The notes: a model not told the origin generated them from the sequence alone. A stretch of DNA of 64,000 nt from Methanothermobacter sp. (GCF_030055435.1 NZ_JASFYG010000007.1:39343-103342); one strand, 5' to 3'. Positions 8,099-18,379 are shown, counted from the stretch's first letter. Numbers and translations: made by a program.

Positions 8099-8722
8099 AT
8101 GTATCTTGGAAGAATACTGGCAGTTGGGAGAAACAGCAGCGGATCCTTCGTGGCATACAGGGTCTCAAGCAGGTCCTTTCCAAACAGGACGGCAAGGCTC
8201 CTGGATGAGAGGGTTGCGATTGTACCAGTTGAGGGCTGTGAGGGTGACGTATTCAAAAACCCCTACATAGCATACAACTGCATAAGGATAGTTGATGGGA
8301 CTGCAGTTGTATCCAATGGTTCCCATACCGATACCATTGCAGATAAGATATCCCTGGGGATGAACCTGAAGGACGCCTTGGGCTTCTCTCTCCTTACAAT
8401 GGACTATGAGAAGGATGAACTAAACACCCCCAGAATCGCAGCGGCAATCAATGACTCGGATGCATTCATAGGAATAGTGACGGAGGATGGGATAAACATC
8501 AGAAGGGTCCCTGAAGGCGTTTCAATGTACATATCAACATATGAGCAGATAGAACCAGCAGAAACCAGTTTTGAAGCCGGAAATGCAGAGGAGGCGGCAG
8601 AGTTCATACTGGGCGGCGGAGATTTTGCAGCATTCACACACCCTGTTACCTCAGCAGCGGCATTCAACGCCGGAGATGGCTGGAAGCTGGCGACAGTAGA
8701 AAAAATAAATTCCGGTGCTTAA
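8099..8722 (+). CDS. purO: IMP cyclohydrolase, archaeal type
   Basis: 207 residues. The sequence [17 protein letters not shown] and later [16 protein letters not shown] are characteristic of archaeal PurO, which closes FAICAR to IMP, the last step of purine synthesis in archaea lacking PurH. Two ATG codons are adjacent (8096, 8099); GGTGAT at 8090-8095 and the known N-terminus MYLGR favour 8099. It leads directly into cofE, whose ATG follows the stop without a spacer. The close link to F420 and GTP cyclohydrolase genes ties purine supply to deazaflavin synthesis. Confidence 0.95.
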   Translation: MYLGRILAVGRNSSGSFVAYRVSSRSFPNRTARLLDERVAIVPVEGCEGDVFKNPYIAYNCIRIVDGTAVVSNGSHTDTIADKISLGMNLKDALGFSLLTMDYEKDELNTPRIAAAINDSDAFIGIVTEDGINIRRVPEGVSMYISTYEQIEPAETSFEAGNAEEAAEFILGGGDFAAFTHPVTSAAAFNAGDGWKLATVEKINSGA

Positions 8723-9481
8723 ATGCAGATAACCCTAACTGGAGTGGAGGGCCTACCACTTGTCTCAGAGGGTGATGACATAGCAGCCCTCATAGTGGAC
8801 GCCCTGAAATCCTCGGAGATGGAACTCCTTGATGGTGACATAGTAGTAATCGCTGAAACACTGGTGGCAAAGGCAGAGGGAAACACAGTTGACCTCAGGA
8901 GAATTGAACCATCCAGAAAGGCACTTGAAATAGCATCAAGGACAGGTAAGGACCCCAGACTAGTTGAAGCAATTCTTGAGGAGTCCAGTGAGATAATAAA
9001 GGTTGGTCATGACTTCATAGTATCTGAAACCCGGCACGGCTTTGTATGCGCCAATGCAGGTATTGACGAGTCAAATGTTGAGGATGGACTGGCAACCCCA
9101 CTCCCGGAGGACCCTGATGGAAGCGCCAGAAGGATACTTGAGGGTCTTCAGAAACTCACAGGAAGGGAATTGGCTGTCATAATCTCCGATACACAGGGAA
9201 GACCCTTCAGGGAGGGGGCTGTGGGTGTTGCAGTTGGAGTCGCTGGAATTTCACCGCTGTGGGATCGGAAGGGTGAAGTGGACCTTTATGGCAGGAACCT
9301 CCAGACAACCCGGGTGGCTGTTGCAGATGAGCTGGCAGCTGCAGCCTCCCTTGTGATGGGACAGGCAGATGAGGGCATACCCGCAGTCATAGTAAGGGGT
9401 TATCCATGGGGACACCTCCACGCCACTGGCAGCGCAAGGGAACTCTTAAGGCCCCGGGAACTTGACGTCTTCAGGGATTAG
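8723..9481 (+). CDS. cofE: Coenzyme F420-0:L-glutamate ligase
   Basis: 252 residues. Family blocks are visible: [53 protein letters not shown] and [13 protein letters not shown]. CofE adds two glutamates to F420-0 using GTP, giving F420-2, the hydride carrier of methanogenesis. It starts right after the purO stop and ends 8 bp before cofD, in one operon with the two enzymes flanking it in the pathway. Confidence 0.95.
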   Translation: MQITLTGVEGLPLVSEGDDIAALIVDALKSSEMELLDGDIVVIAETLVAKAEGNTVDLRRIEPSRKALEIASRTGKDPRLVEAILEESSEIIKVGHDFIVSETRHGFVCANAGIDESNVEDGLATPLPEDPDGSARRILEGLQKLTGRELAVIISDTQGRPFREGAVGVAVGVAGISPLWDRKGEVDLYGRNLQTTRVAVADELAAAASLVMGQADEGIPAVIVRGYPWGHLHATGSARELLRPRELDVFRD

Positions 9482-9489
9482 GTGGTTCA

Positions 9490-10395
9490 ATGATAACAGT
9501 CCTCTCTGGGGGTACAGGCACACCAAAACTCCTTCAGGGCATTGTAAGGGTTGTTGACCCCTCTGAGGTTACGGTGATAGTTAATACGGTTGAGAATGAT
9601 TATTTCTCCGGAGTCTATGTTGCACCTGACATCGACACAGTTATCTACACCCTTGCAGGGATAATAAATGAGGAGACATGGTATGGGGTTCGGGACGACA
9701 CATTCATAACCCATGAGAGGCTTGCTGAACTTGGATGCCCGGAGCTCCTTAGGATAGGCGACCTTGACCGGGCATTTAAGATACAGAAAACCCTCCTTTT
9801 AAGGGACATGCCACTCCACAGGGCGGTGGAACACCAGTGCAGGGCACTGGGTGTGAAATCGAGGGTTATTCCAATGAGCAACCAGGAATCTGATATCAGG
9901 ATAATTACAGATGAGGGTGAGATGGGGTTCCATGAGTTCCTTGTGGAGAGGAGATCAGAGCCTGAGGTCCTGGATGTTCGTTTCAGCGGGGTTAAACCAG
10001 CACCTGGTGTTCTTGAGGCGATTGAATCTGCTGAAAGGGTCATAGTGGGACCATCCAATCCTGTGACATCCATAGGACCCATCCTTAAAACAGAGGGTGT
10101 GAGGGATGCTCTCAGGGATGCATGGGTAGCTGCAGTCTCCCCATTTATAGGTAGAAGGCCATTCAGTGGCCCTGCAGGGAAATTCATGGAAGCTAAGGGC
10201 TATGAGGTCTCGAGCCTTGGCCTTGCAGAGATGTACGGGGATTTTCTTGACATGCTGGTGATTGATGGGGCCGACTCAAACCTCAAGACGGAAATAGAAA
10301 AACTAATAAAAGAGGTAACGATAACAAACACCATCATGGAAAACATAGGGGATAAAATAATGTTGGCCAGAATACTTTTGGGTGAAATATTATGA
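9490..10395 (+). CDS. cofD: 2-phospho-L-lactate transferase
   Basis: 301 residues. The N-terminus [17 protein letters not shown] holds the nucleotide-binding glycine motif of Cof[21 protein letters not shown] and [13 protein letters not shown] are further family signatures. CofD transfers phospholactate from LPPG to Fo, forming F420-0, the substrate of CofE encoded just upstream. The start codon sits behind GGTGGTTCA. The downstream gene overlaps by 4 bp (ATGA), so translation is coupled to GTP cyclohydrolase III. Confidence 0.95.
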   Translation: MITVLSGGTGTPKLLQGIVRVVDPSEVTVIVNTVENDYFSGVYVAPDIDTVIYTLAGIINEETWYGVRDDTFITHERLAELGCPELLRIGDLDRAFKIQKTLLLRDMPLHRAVEHQCRALGVKSRVIPMSNQESDIRIITDEGEMGFHEFLVERRSEPEVLDVRFSGVKPAPGVLEAIESAERVIVGPSNPVTSIGPILKTEGVRDALRDAWVAAVSPFIGRRPFSGPAGKFMEAKGYEVSSLGLAEMYGDFLDMLVIDGADSNLKTEIEKLIKEVTITNTIMENIGDKIMLARILLGEIL

Positions 10396-11141
10396 TACAG
10401 ATGACCTTAATTCAGATAGACAATTATGGGCCATGGACAGTCACACCAGCCCCACGTAATGAGGCTGATCTTCAGATACTCCAGGCAGAACTTTACGCTG
10501 ACCTCCAGCGCCAGTTTGCTGCCCGTCAGGGACTTGTTTTCTTCACAAGATTCGATAACATGCTCGCCATCACTAATGGTATAGGAGTGGAGGACCACAG
10601 AAGGATACAGAGGTCCATAGGTAACCGTTACCCCATAACTGTGAGCATGGGTGTTGGGGCTGCTGAGACACCCTATGATGCCCAGAGAAACGCTTCAAGG
10701 GCTCTTCAGAGTCATGGAGGGGCCCAGTCAGAGGATAGGAAGGAGGTCCTTGCCATAGATGGTCTTGTGGATGAGGGTCATGTGCAGATTGCACATATTG
10801 ATATAAATGGCATCACAGAGACCATGACTGACATTGTGCCGGCCTATGACACATCATTCATTGTTAACCGGGTCCAGCACTTCCTGATGAAGAAACTCAT
10901 AAAGGAGGGCGCCCTTCTATTCTTCATAGGTGGGGATAACTTCATGTCCCCCTGCAATGGCCTTGAACCGCAGGGTCTGCTTCGCATACTCAATGAGATA
11001 GATGACGAGATAAACGTTGCACTCAAGGCGGGTATCGGGAAGGCGCCAACCGCTGAGAAGGCCGCTAACCTGGCAGACCTGGCCCTTGAGGAGATAAGGG
11101 GCGGCTTTACATATGACCTGGTCCATGTGATGAAGGAATAG
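10392..11141 (+). CDS. GTP cyclohydrolase III
   Basis: 249 residues, very similar in pattern to the Methanocaldococcus enzyme, with [20 protein letters not shown] at the N-terminus, [14 protein letters not shown] and [13 protein letters not shown]. The fold resembles nucleotidyl/guanylyl cyclase domains and uses metal ions bound by the Asp residues. It opens GTP to the formamidopyrimidine (FAPy) that starts archaeal riboflavin and Fo synthesis. The overlap with cofD places the first and last stages of F420 synthesis in one transcript. Confidence 0.95.
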   Translation: MIQMTLIQIDNYGPWTVTPAPRNEADLQILQAELYADLQRQFAARQGLVFFTRFDNMLAITNGIGVEDHRRIQRSIGNRYPITVSMGVGAAETPYDAQRNASRALQSHGGAQSEDRKEVLAIDGLVDEGHVQIAHIDINGITETMTDIVPAYDTSFIVNRVQHFLMKKLIKEGALLFFIGGDNFMSPCNGLEPQGLLRILNEIDDEINVALKAGIGKAPTAEKAANLADLALEEIRGGFTYDLVHVMKE

Positions 11142-11160
11142 CTGATGAATTTCTGATCAA

Positions 11161-11946
11161 GTGGATGTTCTAAACCAGAAACTTATGGTTGCTGATAGCA
11201 TAATTGTCCTGGCCCCAATGGCAGGTATAACCGATGCAGAATTCTGCATGAAACTTATCCCCTATGGTTTCGATACTGTTACACTGGGTGGCTACAATGC
11301 AGATGAGGAAACATCCAGGGCTGGAAGGCTGATAGCTCAGAGGGGCAGACCTGAATTTGATTTTGACTCTTCTGAACTTAAATCCATAGTAAAATCTGAG
11401 GCATCAAGGATAAAGGACAGTTTTGATGTGCTGGTCTCGGTGAACCTCAGGGCCCTTGACCCAGAACCCATCATGGAGATATCATCCATTGAGGAAGTGG
11501 ATATTGTTGAGATAAATGCACACTGCAGACAGCCAGAAATAACATCCCTGGGCGCCGGCCAGGCGATGCTCCGTGACCCTGATTTTCTGGAGGACTTCAC
11601 ATCTGAGGTCCTGAGGGGTGCCAATGCAGAGGTCTCTGTCAAGATACGGGGAAATGTGCCTGGAGTTGATACGGCTGACATTGCAGGAATGCTTGATGAC
11701 CTTGGGGTGGGCTACATTCACCTGGACGCCATGAAACCAGGGGAGGATAGGGCTGACCTTGAACTTGTAAGTGAAGTTTCACAGGATTTAAGGAATGCTG
11801 TCCTGATAGGTAACAATTCTGTGAGAGACCTCGAATCCGCATTTAAGATGCTTGCTGCAGGTGCAGATGCGGTATCAATTGCAAGGGCCGCCATATCTGG
11901 TAAAATAGACTTCAATCTCAGGGAAATCAGATTTAATCTGGACTAA
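11161..11946 (+). CDS. Dihydrouridine synthase/PyrD-like TIM-barrel protein
   Basis: 261 residues. [13 protein letters not shown] near the N-terminus is the flavin-binding opening of the DUS/dihydroorotate dehydrogenase barrel, and LIGNNSVRD with [10 protein letters not shown] forms the C-terminal phosphate grip. The central block [19 protein letters not shown] replaces the DUS catalytic Cys motif, so it is not an ordinary tRNA-dihydrouridine synthase. From memory, the homologue in Methanocaldococcus is also next to GTP cyclohydrolase III, which suggests a linked job in flavin or deazaflavin synthesis; the reaction is unknown. The GTG start has only a weak upstream TGATC site, and an in-frame ATG lies at 11185. 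Confidence 0.7.
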   Translation: MDVLNQKLMVADSIIVLAPMAGITDAEFCMKLIPYGFDTVTLGGYNADEETSRAGRLIAQRGRPEFDFDSSELKSIVKSEASRIKDSFDVLVSVNLRALDPEPIMEISSIEEVDIVEINAHCRQPEITSLGAGQAMLRDPDFLEDFTSEVLRGANAEVSVKIRGNVPGVDTADIAGMLDDLGVGYIHLDAMKPGEDRADLELVSEVSQDLRNAVLIGNNSVRDLESAFKMLAAGADAVSIARAAISGKIDFNLREIRFNLD

Positions 11947-12040
11947 AAATTTAGAAAATTTTAATAGTCCCTTTATCAAAAGAATAATACAGATTCATCT
12001 TTCACCGGTAACGTTAATTTTAGCAACTGAGGGTGAGCAC

Positions 12041-13633
12041 ATGTCTTTCATAAAGCTGGAAAACGTCACAAAGAAGTTTAAGGGTGTTGATGTTTTAAAA
12101 AACATCAGCATTGAAATCGATGAGGGCAAGGTCCTTGGTATACTGGGAAGAAGTGGGGCAGGAAAATCTGTTCTCATAAACATGCTAAGGGGTATGAAGG
12201 AATACAGGCCGGACTCTGGCCGTGTGATCTACAATGTGGCAATCTGTCCAGAATGTCTGAGGGTTGAACCCCCATCCTTTGAGGGTAAGATGTGTGGATG
12301 CGGCTCAAAATTTTCACTAAAGGAAGTGGACTTCTGGAACTGTGACAAGAAGACCTTCGCCGCTGTCAGGAGAAGAATAGCCATAATGCTCCAGAGGACA
12401 TTCGCCCTCTATGAGGATGACACGGTAATCGATAACGTCATAAAGTCAATGCCGGATGTTGAATATGAAAAGGCCCTCTACCACGCCCTTGACCTCCTTG
12501 AAATGGTTCAGATGAGCCACAGGATAACTCACATTGCAAGGGACCTCAGTGGAGGTGAAAAACAGAGGGTTGTCCTTGCAAGGCAGCTGGCCAAGGAGCC
12601 AATGGTTTTCCTGGCTGATGAGCCAACCGGTACCCTTGACCCCCAGACAGCGGAGCTCATACACGACGCCCTCCTTGAAGGTGTCAAGGATAAGGGAATA
12701 ACCATGATCATAACCTCCCACTGGCCTGAGGTCATGAGGGACCTCTCTGATTATGCCATATGGATTGAGAAGGGTGAAATAATTGAGGAGGGAGACCCTG
12801 ATGACGTTGTTGCCAGTTTCATGGAACAGGTGCCCGCACCCGAGAAGGTGAAGGAGTTTGAAAGGGAAACTCCCATCATAAAGATGATTGATGTTAAGAA
12901 GCACTACTACTCCATCGACAGGGGTGTTGTAAAGGCTGTTGACGGTGTTGACCTCACAGTCTATGAGGGGGAAATCTTTGGTGTTGTGGGACTCAGCGGG
13001 GCCGGTAAGACGACTCTCTCAAGGATAATAATTGGAATAACCGAGCCAAGCAGCGGGAAGGTCTGCGTGAGGCTGGGTGATGAATGGATAGACATGACCG
13101 AAAGGGGGCCCCTTGGCCGTGGCCGTGTGACACCCTACCTTGGGATACTCCACCAGGAGTACAGCCTATACCCCCATAGGGATGTGCTGGGTAACCTCAC
13201 AGAGGCCATCAGCCTTGAACTTCCGGCGGAGTTTGCTAGGATGAAGGCAATCTATGTCCTCAAGGCGGTGGGCTTTGATGAGGAGTACGCAGAGAAACTC
13301 CTTGACAAGTACCCTGATGAGCTCTCAGGTGGTGAGAGACACAGGGTTGCCCTTGCCCAGGTCCTCATCAGGGAGCCAAGGATAATAATTCTTGATGAGC
13401 CCACAGGTACAATGGACCCCATAACCAGGGTGCAGGTTACAGATTCAATCCTAAAAGCTAGGGAGGAGCTGAATCAGACCTTCCTGATAATTTCACATGA
13501 CATGGACTTTGTCCTTGATGTCTGTGACAGGGCATCCCTCATGAGGGGGGGCAGGATCCTCAAGACCGGTGAACCAGAGTCAATCGTCGGGGACCTCACA
13601 CCCGATGAGAAGAGGGGGATGCTCAGGGAATAA
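12041..13633 (+). CDS. atwA: Methyl-coenzyme M reductase component A2 (ATPase)
   Basis: 530 residues with two ABC ATPase domains in one chain and no membrane helices. Domain 1 has Walker A GRSGAGKS (36-43) and signature LSGGEKQ; domain 2 has GLSGAGKT and LSGGERH. Between Walker A and signature of domain 1 a cysteine set, CPEC at 69-72 and CGC at 85-87, suggests a metal site. Component A2 supplies ATP to the reductive activation of methyl-coenzyme M reductase. It has its own AT-rich upstream region and a GAGGGTGAGCAC ribosome binding site. The marker-9-type gene follows after 132 bp. Confidence 0.93.
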   Translation: MSFIKLENVTKKFKGVDVLKNISIEIDEGKVLGILGRSGAGKSVLINMLRGMKEYRPDSGRVIYNVAICPECLRVEPPSFEGKMCGCGSKFSLKEVDFWNCDKKTFAAVRRRIAIMLQRTFALYEDDTVIDNVIKSMPDVEYEKALYHALDLLEMVQMSHRITHIARDLSGGEKQRVVLARQLAKEPMVFLADEPTGTLDPQTAELIHDALLEGVKDKGITMIITSHWPEVMRDLSDYAIWIEKGEIIEEGDPDDVVASFMEQVPAPEKVKEFERETPIIKMIDVKKHYYSIDRGVVKAVDGVDLTVYEGEIFGVVGLSGAGKTTLSRIIIGITEPSSGKVCVRLGDEWIDMTERGPLGRGRVTPYLGILHQEYSLYPHRDVLGNLTEAISLELPAEFARMKAIYVLKAVGFDEEYAEKLLDKYPDELSGGERHRVALAQVLIREPRIIILDEPTGTMDPITRVQVTDSILKAREELNQTFLIISHDMDFVLDVCDRASLMRGGRILKTGEPESIVGDLTPDEKRGMLRE

Positions 13634-13692
13634 ACCCCCTTATTATCTACGAACCACAATTTATTTATCAAAAAAGCTGTTAAAGGCATTAA

Positions 13693-13719
13693 GTGGTGTA
13701 TTTCAGCCACCACGTGGTG
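13693..13719. promoter_or_regulatory. Palindromic GTGGTG/CACCAC element between atwA and the marker-9-type gene
   Basis: GTGGTG at 13693-13698 is followed by a perfect 12-bp palindrome, CACCACGTGGTG, at 13708-13719, so the hexamer or its complement appears three times in 27 bp. The CCACCAC arm can pair with either GTGGTG copy. It sits about 47 bp before the next start codon in otherwise AT-rich DNA, as expected for a regulator site or an alternative RNA switch. Confidence 0.5.
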
Positions 13720-13765
13720 AATTATTATTAACAGAATAAACATAATTAATAAAGGAGGACTGTGT

Positions 13766-14233
13766 TTGGTATGGAGCGATGCACCATCCCATGTTTGCAG
13801 GGGTGGTGATAAAAGGGCGCTTGCATTCTGCTGCCCACCGGTGAAGCCCTGCCCAATAATGATAGCACTCGAGGAGGCGGGACTGACACCACAGGATTAC
13901 ATTGAAATCAAGGAGTCATTCGCAAGGAAGACGAGGCTCGGCGAGGGCCAGGGGACATGCTTCGGTTCACTTGTCTGGTGCTGCAAACCCTCAAAGCCCT
14001 GTCCACTCAGGGACATGGCCATGAAGAGGATCAACATGACAACCGAGGAGTACATGGAACTCAAAAAGAGGCTCTCAGAGGAACTTGTTGGTACCTCTGA
14101 ACCTGACACTGAGAGCGTGAAGGCCCTGGCAGAAGCCTTTGAGGTATCCATTGAGGAGGCTAGGGAGGCCCTTGCAGAGGCAGATAATGACCTCAGAACA
14201 GCTATGAAGATACTCAGAATGAAATCCCTCTGA
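13766..14233 (+). CDS. Methanogenesis marker 9-type cysteine-rich protein with UBA-like end
   Basis: 155 residues. Eight cysteines form two similar sets: Cys11, Cys22-Cys23, Cys29 (CCPPVKPCP) and Cys65, Cys72-Cys73, Cys79 (CCKPSKPCP), an internal duplication that probably binds metal or an Fe-S cluster. Residues about 118-152 ([19 protein letters not shown] and on) read as a UBA-like three-helix domain. I recall proteins with the CCPPVKPC motif as methanogenesis marker protein 9, present across methanogens with unknown function. The start is TTG behind AAGGAGGAC; the nearby ATG at 13771 is out of frame. Position after atwA suggests a role near MCR maturation, which is inference. Confidence 0.75.
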   Translation: MVWSDAPSHVCRGGDKRALAFCCPPVKPCPIMIALEEAGLTPQDYIEIKESFARKTRLGEGQGTCFGSLVWCCKPSKPCPLRDMAMKRINMTTEEYMELKKRLSEELVGTSEPDTESVKALAEAFEVSIEEAREALAEADNDLRTAMKILRMKSL

Positions 14234-14244
14234 GGGATGGTAAA

Positions 14245-14862
14245 ATGTCCCTCACACCCCTCTACATTGACATGGAAGGTAAGAGGGTACTCGTGGTGGG
14301 TTCAGGTGAAGTTGGAAGAAGAAGGGCAATGAGGTTCATCGAGGCCGGTGCAGAGGTTGCGGTTCTTGGACAGGAAGTTGAAGGTGCTGTTTCAATATCC
14401 GAGGAGAAACTTGAGGAGTGGATTAGTAAGGCAGACCTCATAGTTACTGCAAGTCCCGATAGAAGTCTCAATGAAAGGGTAACTGAACTTGCAGGGGGTA
14501 AACTCCTTAACCGGGCGGATGACCCCTCAAGGGGTAACGTGGTTGTCCCATCGACATTCAAAATAGCGGATGTTTCAATCTCAGTATTCACAGGTAAAAA
14601 GAGTCCACTGATGGCAAAATACCTCCGCAGGAGGATCCAGGAGGTCATAAAACCAGAGGATATACTAATGATTGAGGTTCAGGATGTATCCCGCCGCATG
14701 CTCATGGAAGAAGTCCCGGATCACAGAAAGAGGCGGAGAATTCTCTATGAAATCTCTGAGGATAAACTGGTACAGAAAAAACTTGAAGCTGGTGATCTGG
14801 AGGGTGCCATAAGGAGGGCGCGGGACATAATCATGGATAGGGGGGCTTCAGGTGATTCTTAA
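14245..14862 (+). CDS. Precorrin-2 dehydrogenase / sirohydrochlorin ferrochelatase-like
   Basis: 205 residues, the size of Met8/CysG N-terminal proteins. LYIDMEGKRVLVVGSGEVG is the NAD-binding Rossmann opening; ADDPSRGNVVVPS holds the conserved block with the catalytic Asp, and a helical dimerisation end follows. It oxidises precorrin-2 to sirohydrochlorin with NAD, feeding siroheme, cobamides and coenzyme F430. Its end overlaps hemA by 11 bp, as these genes are often paired. Confidence 0.9.
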   Translation: MSLTPLYIDMEGKRVLVVGSGEVGRRRAMRFIEAGAEVAVLGQEVEGAVSISEEKLEEWISKADLIVTASPDRSLNERVTELAGGKLLNRADDPSRGNVVVPSTFKIADVSISVFTGKKSPLMAKYLRRRIQEVIKPEDILMIEVQDVSRRMLMEEVPDHRKRRRILYEISEDKLVQKKLEAGDLEGAIRRARDIIMDRGASGDS

Positions 14863-16048
14863 CATAAGACTTGACCACAAGACCTCTGATGTGAAGACAA
14901 TGGAGACAGCATCAGACAGGATAGAGGAGATTGTGGGTGAACTTGAGGCCCTTGGAACCGTGACCGAGAAGGTGCCCCTGAGGACCTGCAACAGGGTCGA
15001 GTACTACCTTCACGTCACAGGGGTCCCACCTGAATTTGATTTTAACGGATTTACAGTTGAAAAAGATGAGGAAGCCCTTCTACACATTTTGAGACTGGCT
15101 TCAGGTCTTGAATCAATGATAATAGGGGAGGACCAGATACTTGGACAGATAAAGGCTGCAAGGCTACAGGCCCTCCGTGAGGGTACCTGCGGACCCCTCC
15201 TTGATATGGTGTTCACCAAGGCGGTCCATGTGGGACAGACAGTGAGGCGTAAGACGAAGATAAACAGGGGTTCCGTCTCAATAGGATCAGCTGCTGTTGA
15301 TCTTGCAGAGTCAATACACGGTGACCTCAAATGCAAGAAGGTCCTTGTTATAGGGGCCGGTAAAATGGGGACACTGGTTGCCCGCGCCCTCGCCGAAAAA
15401 CACCTCAAGGCAATAATGGTTGCAAACAGAACATATGAGAGGGCCTACCATCTTGCATGCGAACTCGGTGGTGATGCAATACACTTCGACAGGCTCAACA
15501 GGGCCCTCAGGGATGCAGATGTTGTTATAAGTGCCACGGGTTCACCCCACTATATACTCACCCGTGAGCGTGTCATGGAGTCAATACCACCTGAGAGAAG
15601 ATCCAGAATTGTGATGATTGACATAGCCAACCCACGGGATATAGAAGAATCCGTGAGGGAACTTGGTGTCAGGCTGTTTACAATCGATGACCTCAGGGGC
15701 GTGGCCGAGGAGAACCGGAAGAGAAGGGAGGCAGAGGCGAGGGAGGCAGAGGCGATAGTGAGGGCTGAACTTGAACTCCTCCTGAGGACAATGAAGCACA
15801 GGGAGGTGGAGCCACTTCTTGCTGAAATAAGGGGACGGATGGAGTCCCTCAGGCAGAGGGAGGCAGCTAAAGCAATTAAGAAAATTGAAAACAGCGGAGA
15901 CCCTGAGAGTGTTGTTGAGGGTCTTACAAGGTCCATCGTTGATAAGATATTCCATGATATCGCACTGAAAATCAGGGATGCTGCAGAGAGGGATGATAAA
16001 GAGTTCTTGAGGATGTGCTCTGAGCTCTTTGACTGTGAGGAATTTTAG
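14852..16048 (+). CDS. hemA: Glutamyl-tRNA reductase
   Basis: 398 residues. The catalytic Cys46 is in PLRTCNRVEYY; ESMIIGEDQILGQI and the NADPH-binding GAGKMGT near residue 170 follow, with a long helical dimerisation domain at the end. It reduces Glu-tRNA(Glu) to glutamate-1-semialdehyde, the committed step to all tetrapyrroles, including F430 of MCR. The GTG start lies inside the preceding gene, so translation is probably coupled. Placement beside atwA and the precorrin-2 dehydrogenase gene groups MCR activation with cofactor supply. Confidence 0.95.
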   Translation: MILNIRLDHKTSDVKTMETASDRIEEIVGELEALGTVTEKVPLRTCNRVEYYLHVTGVPPEFDFNGFTVEKDEEALLHILRLASGLESMIIGEDQILGQIKAARLQALREGTCGPLLDMVFTKAVHVGQTVRRKTKINRGSVSIGSAAVDLAESIHGDLKCKKVLVIGAGKMGTLVARALAEKHLKAIMVANRTYERAYHLACELGGDAIHFDRLNRALRDADVVISATGSPHYILTRERVMESIPPERRSRIVMIDIANPRDIEESVRELGVRLFTIDDLRGVAEENRKRREAEAREAEAIVRAELELLLRTMKHREVEPLLAEIRGRMESLRQREAAKAIKKIENSGDPESVVEGLTRSIVDKIFHDIALKIRDAAERDDKEFLRMCSELFDCEEF

Positions 16049-16094
16049 GGTTGGGATGTATTCTGAGCTTTTAAATGCAGAGAATAGAGTTTTG

Positions 16095-16150
16095 TACACA
16101 GAGTTCTACAGAAAAATTAAAGTTTAAGAGGAATTTAAAATTAAAAAATT
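16095..16150 (-). terminator. T-rich termination region for the AAA ATPase gene
   Basis: On the minus strand, just after the AAA gene, the sequence holds repeated T runs (AATTTTTTAATTTTAAA, then TTTAATTTTTC), the usual form of archaeal intrinsic termination. The convergent hemA transcript shows only short T runs on its own strand. Confidence 0.45.
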
Positions 16151-16153
16151 GAT

Positions 16154-17269
16154 CTAGGCGAACATGTGTCTGGGTTCGCCTTTTATATCCCCTTTTTTAA
16201 GGGCATATTCTATGTGTTCACGCTCCACCCGGGGACTGTCATCTGCCAGTGCTCTGTGGAGGGCTGTTTTAAGAACCCTCTCCTTTATGTCCCTTCCGGA
16301 CATCCCCTTTGTCAATTTAACAAGTTTGTCCAGGGAGAAATCCACATCCAGGGGCATGGTCTCAATGTATTTCTCAAGCATCATCCGCCGTTCCTCATCC
16401 CCTGGTAACTTGAACTCTATTTCCTCCTCAAAACGGCTTCTTATAGCATTATCAAGAAGTTCAGGGTTATTGGTTGCCCCTATGGTTACAACACCCCAGT
16501 TCTGATTTATACCATCCATCTCGGTTAGCAGTGCGTTAACCACCTCTGAGACGTCCCCACGTAGGGACTGGAATCTCCTGTCGAGGCCAATTGCGTCCAT
16601 CTCATCTATGAATATAACTGATGGGGCAGTTTTTGATGCCAGTTCATAGAGTTCATGTATCTGCCTTGCACCGTCACCCACATGTTCACCTATGAGACTC
16701 GTGGCCTTTATAAGGTAGAGGGGAACCCTGAGTTCATTTGCAAGGGACTTTGCAAGCATGGTCTTGCCTGTACCTGGACTTCCATGGAAGAGGACGTTTC
16801 TGGGCGCCCAGTCCCTGAATCTGTCGGGGTCCTCAAGGTACTTCATTATTATCCTGCACTTTATCTTGGCGTCCTCCTGACCGATAACATCGTCCATGGT
16901 TATGTCACTTTTCACCTCATGGAACTCCTCCCTCTCGTTCTCCAGCAGTATGATGGAGGTGTTTCGGGTAATCTTTGAACCGTTGGGGTGGGCCCTTATT
17001 ATTTTGAATGCATAGTCAGGGAGCAGTTTCTGGTCGAATAGATAGGAACCCTCAGTTGCACTGAAACCCTCCCACTGGTCCCTTGCATAGATCTCAAAGA
17101 GCTCCTTGTTAACGGCGTCTATCCTTGGGGACTCCATCAGGTTGCATACGAAGGGGTATCCAACCGGCTGGAGAACAACAAGTTTCGCCTCCCTTTCAGG
17201 ATCAGAGGCCTTCACAGGAAACTTTTTATCTGATAGCTGGGGGTCATAGACTATGTTATTGAACTTCAC
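16154..17269 (-). CDS. AAA-family ATPase, proteasome-activating/Cdc48-like single domain
   Basis: 371 residues. An N-terminal domain of about 140 residues unlike PAN is followed by one AAA module: Walker A GSPGTGKT, Walker [12 protein letters not shown], sensor-1 [12 protein letters not shown], Arg finger SRFEEEIEF and the C-terminal helical lid [11 protein letters not shown]. The module is closest to proteasomal and FtsH-type ATPases, but there is no coiled coil, protease domain or HbYX tail (it ends RHMFA). The substrate is unknown. GTG codons at 17272 and 17269 are adjacent; GGTGAT upstream is better spaced for 17269. It could act as a protein-remodelling chaperone. Confidence 0.8.
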   Translation of the reverse strand: MKFNNIVYDPQLSDKKFPVKASDPEREAKLVVLQPVGYPFVCNLMESPRIDAVNKELFEIYARDQWEGFSATEGSYLFDQKLLPDYAFKIIRAHPNGSKITRNTSIILLENEREEFHEVKSDITMDDVIGQEDAKIKCRIIMKYLEDPDRFRDWAPRNVLFHGSPGTGKTMLAKSLANELRVPLYLIKATSLIGEHVGDGARQIHELYELASKTAPSVIFIDEMDAIGLDRRFQSLRGDVSEVVNALLTEMDGINQNWGVVTIGATNNPELLDNAIRSRFEEEIEFKLPGDEERRMMLEKYIETMPLDVDFSLDKLVKLTKGMSGRDIKERVLKTALHRALADDSPRVEREHIEYALKKGDIKGEPRHMFA

Positions 17270-17379
17270 CACATCACCTGTTCTTCAGAAACAAGTTCTG
17301 ATACTGTGATATATTCAAGAAATAAATTCATCATAGGTAAATTGTGTATAGGAGTGTATAAAGTTTTAGGTACAGTCGT

Positions 17380-17404
17380 GAAGTGTGGACTTTAAGCACA
17401 CTTC
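17380..17404. repeat. 8-9 bp inverted repeat in the 279-bp AAA / endonuclease gap
   Basis: GAAGTGTG and CACACTTC flank GACTTTAAG; one more A-T pair and a G-T wobble extend the stem. A likely TATA box for the AAA gene lies nearby on the minus strand (ACTTTATACACTCC, read from about 17366 down). The rest of the gap, 17405-17551, shows no gene or other pattern. Confidence 0.45.
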
Positions 17405-17551
17405 ATGCAGTTAATTCGATAAACATGAAGGCACTATGATGTTGTCCTGGGAACTTTTGCTCCAGTTCGCTAAACAAGGAGACTCTTAGACTGCTTTTAA
17501 ACTTCATTCAACAAATGGAGGAACTTTTCTGACACTTATTCTGGACCAACG

Positions 17552-18379
17552 TTATCTGCTGAGGTATCCCTCAAGGAGAGACTTTATCCTTCTTGCATCC
17601 TCATCCTTTCTGGGTGTCTCAGAGATTATGGTGGCATCCCATCCCCCCTCAACCAGCACCTCAATTAGGGGCTTAATAGGAGGACCAAAGCCTTCAGATA
17701 GGGTGTGGTGCTTTCTCTCTCCAGCGTCTGTGTACTCTATCCCTGTGAAGTGACAGTGTAGGTGCTCCACTCCTAATCTTCCCTCAATCTCCTCAAGTAT
17801 TCTCCTGTAATCACTGGCGCCCCCTATACACCCACCACCCCTTGCATGTATATGTGCAAAGTCCACGGTGGGCATGACCTTATCAAATTCCTCTGAAAGA
17901 CTTATTATTTCCTCTAGACTTCCCACTTGTGACCTCTTGCCGGTGGTCTCAGGTGCAAGGATAAAATCTTTGACCTTGGAACTTTCAAGTCTTGAGATCA
18001 GTTCTCCAAGTGACTTCCTGCAGAGCTCAAAGGCCCCTCTCCTCCCAAGGTCACCGTAAAAGCCGGGGTGGAATACAATACGGTAGGCACCCATCCACTC
18101 CCCTGCAACCGCACAGTCAAAGAGCCGGTCAATTGACTTCTCTATGGTTTCCTCGTTGGATGATGAAAGATTTATATAGTAGGGGCCGTGCATTGAGACA
18201 AGTATATCATTCTTCCTTGAATTTTCACCTATCTTAAGGGCGTTTTCCTTCTTCAACCTGAGACCATAGGTTGCCTGGTACTCATAGGCGTCAAGTCCCA
18301 TGGCCCTGATCTTCTTGAAAACACTGACTGTACTGCCACGGTAACCCACAGGGTTCCCTGCAGGACCAACCCTTATCAA
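17552..18379 (-). CDS. AP endonuclease family 2 / endonuclease IV-like protein
   Basis: 275 residues, a TIM barrel with metal ligands in the endonuclease IV order: MHGPY, VFHPGF, APETTG, TVDFAHIHA, HLHCHFTG and a late SETP. The three-zinc site cuts DNA 5' of abasic sites; methanogen members are annotated as DNA lyase or endonuclease IV homologues. The xylose isomerase-like relatives share the fold, so repair activity is likely but not certain. The start is TTG behind GGGTGTTTTTT; no ATG fits. It lies 42 bp downstream of gap on the same strand. Confidence 0.82.
   Translation of the reverse strand: MIRVGPAGNPVGYRGSTVSVFKKIRAMGLDAYEYQATYGLRLKKENALKIGENSRKNDILVSMHGPYYINLSSSNEETIEKSIDRLFDCAVAGEWMGAYRIVFHPGFYGDLGRRGAFELCRKSLGELISRLESSKVKDFILAPETTGKRSQVGSLEEIISLSEEFDKVMPTVDFAHIHARGGGCIGGASDYRRILEEIEGRLGVEHLHCHFTGIEYTDAGERKHHTLSEGFGPPIKPLIEVLVEGGWDATIISETPRKDEDARRIKSLLEGYLSR

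Noticed and set aside
11161..11946. Assignment as tRNA-dihydrouridine synthase
   Set aside because: The N-terminal flavin motif fits, but the DUS catalytic Cys block is replaced by INAHCRQPE, and the neighbours are flavin/deazaflavin genes.
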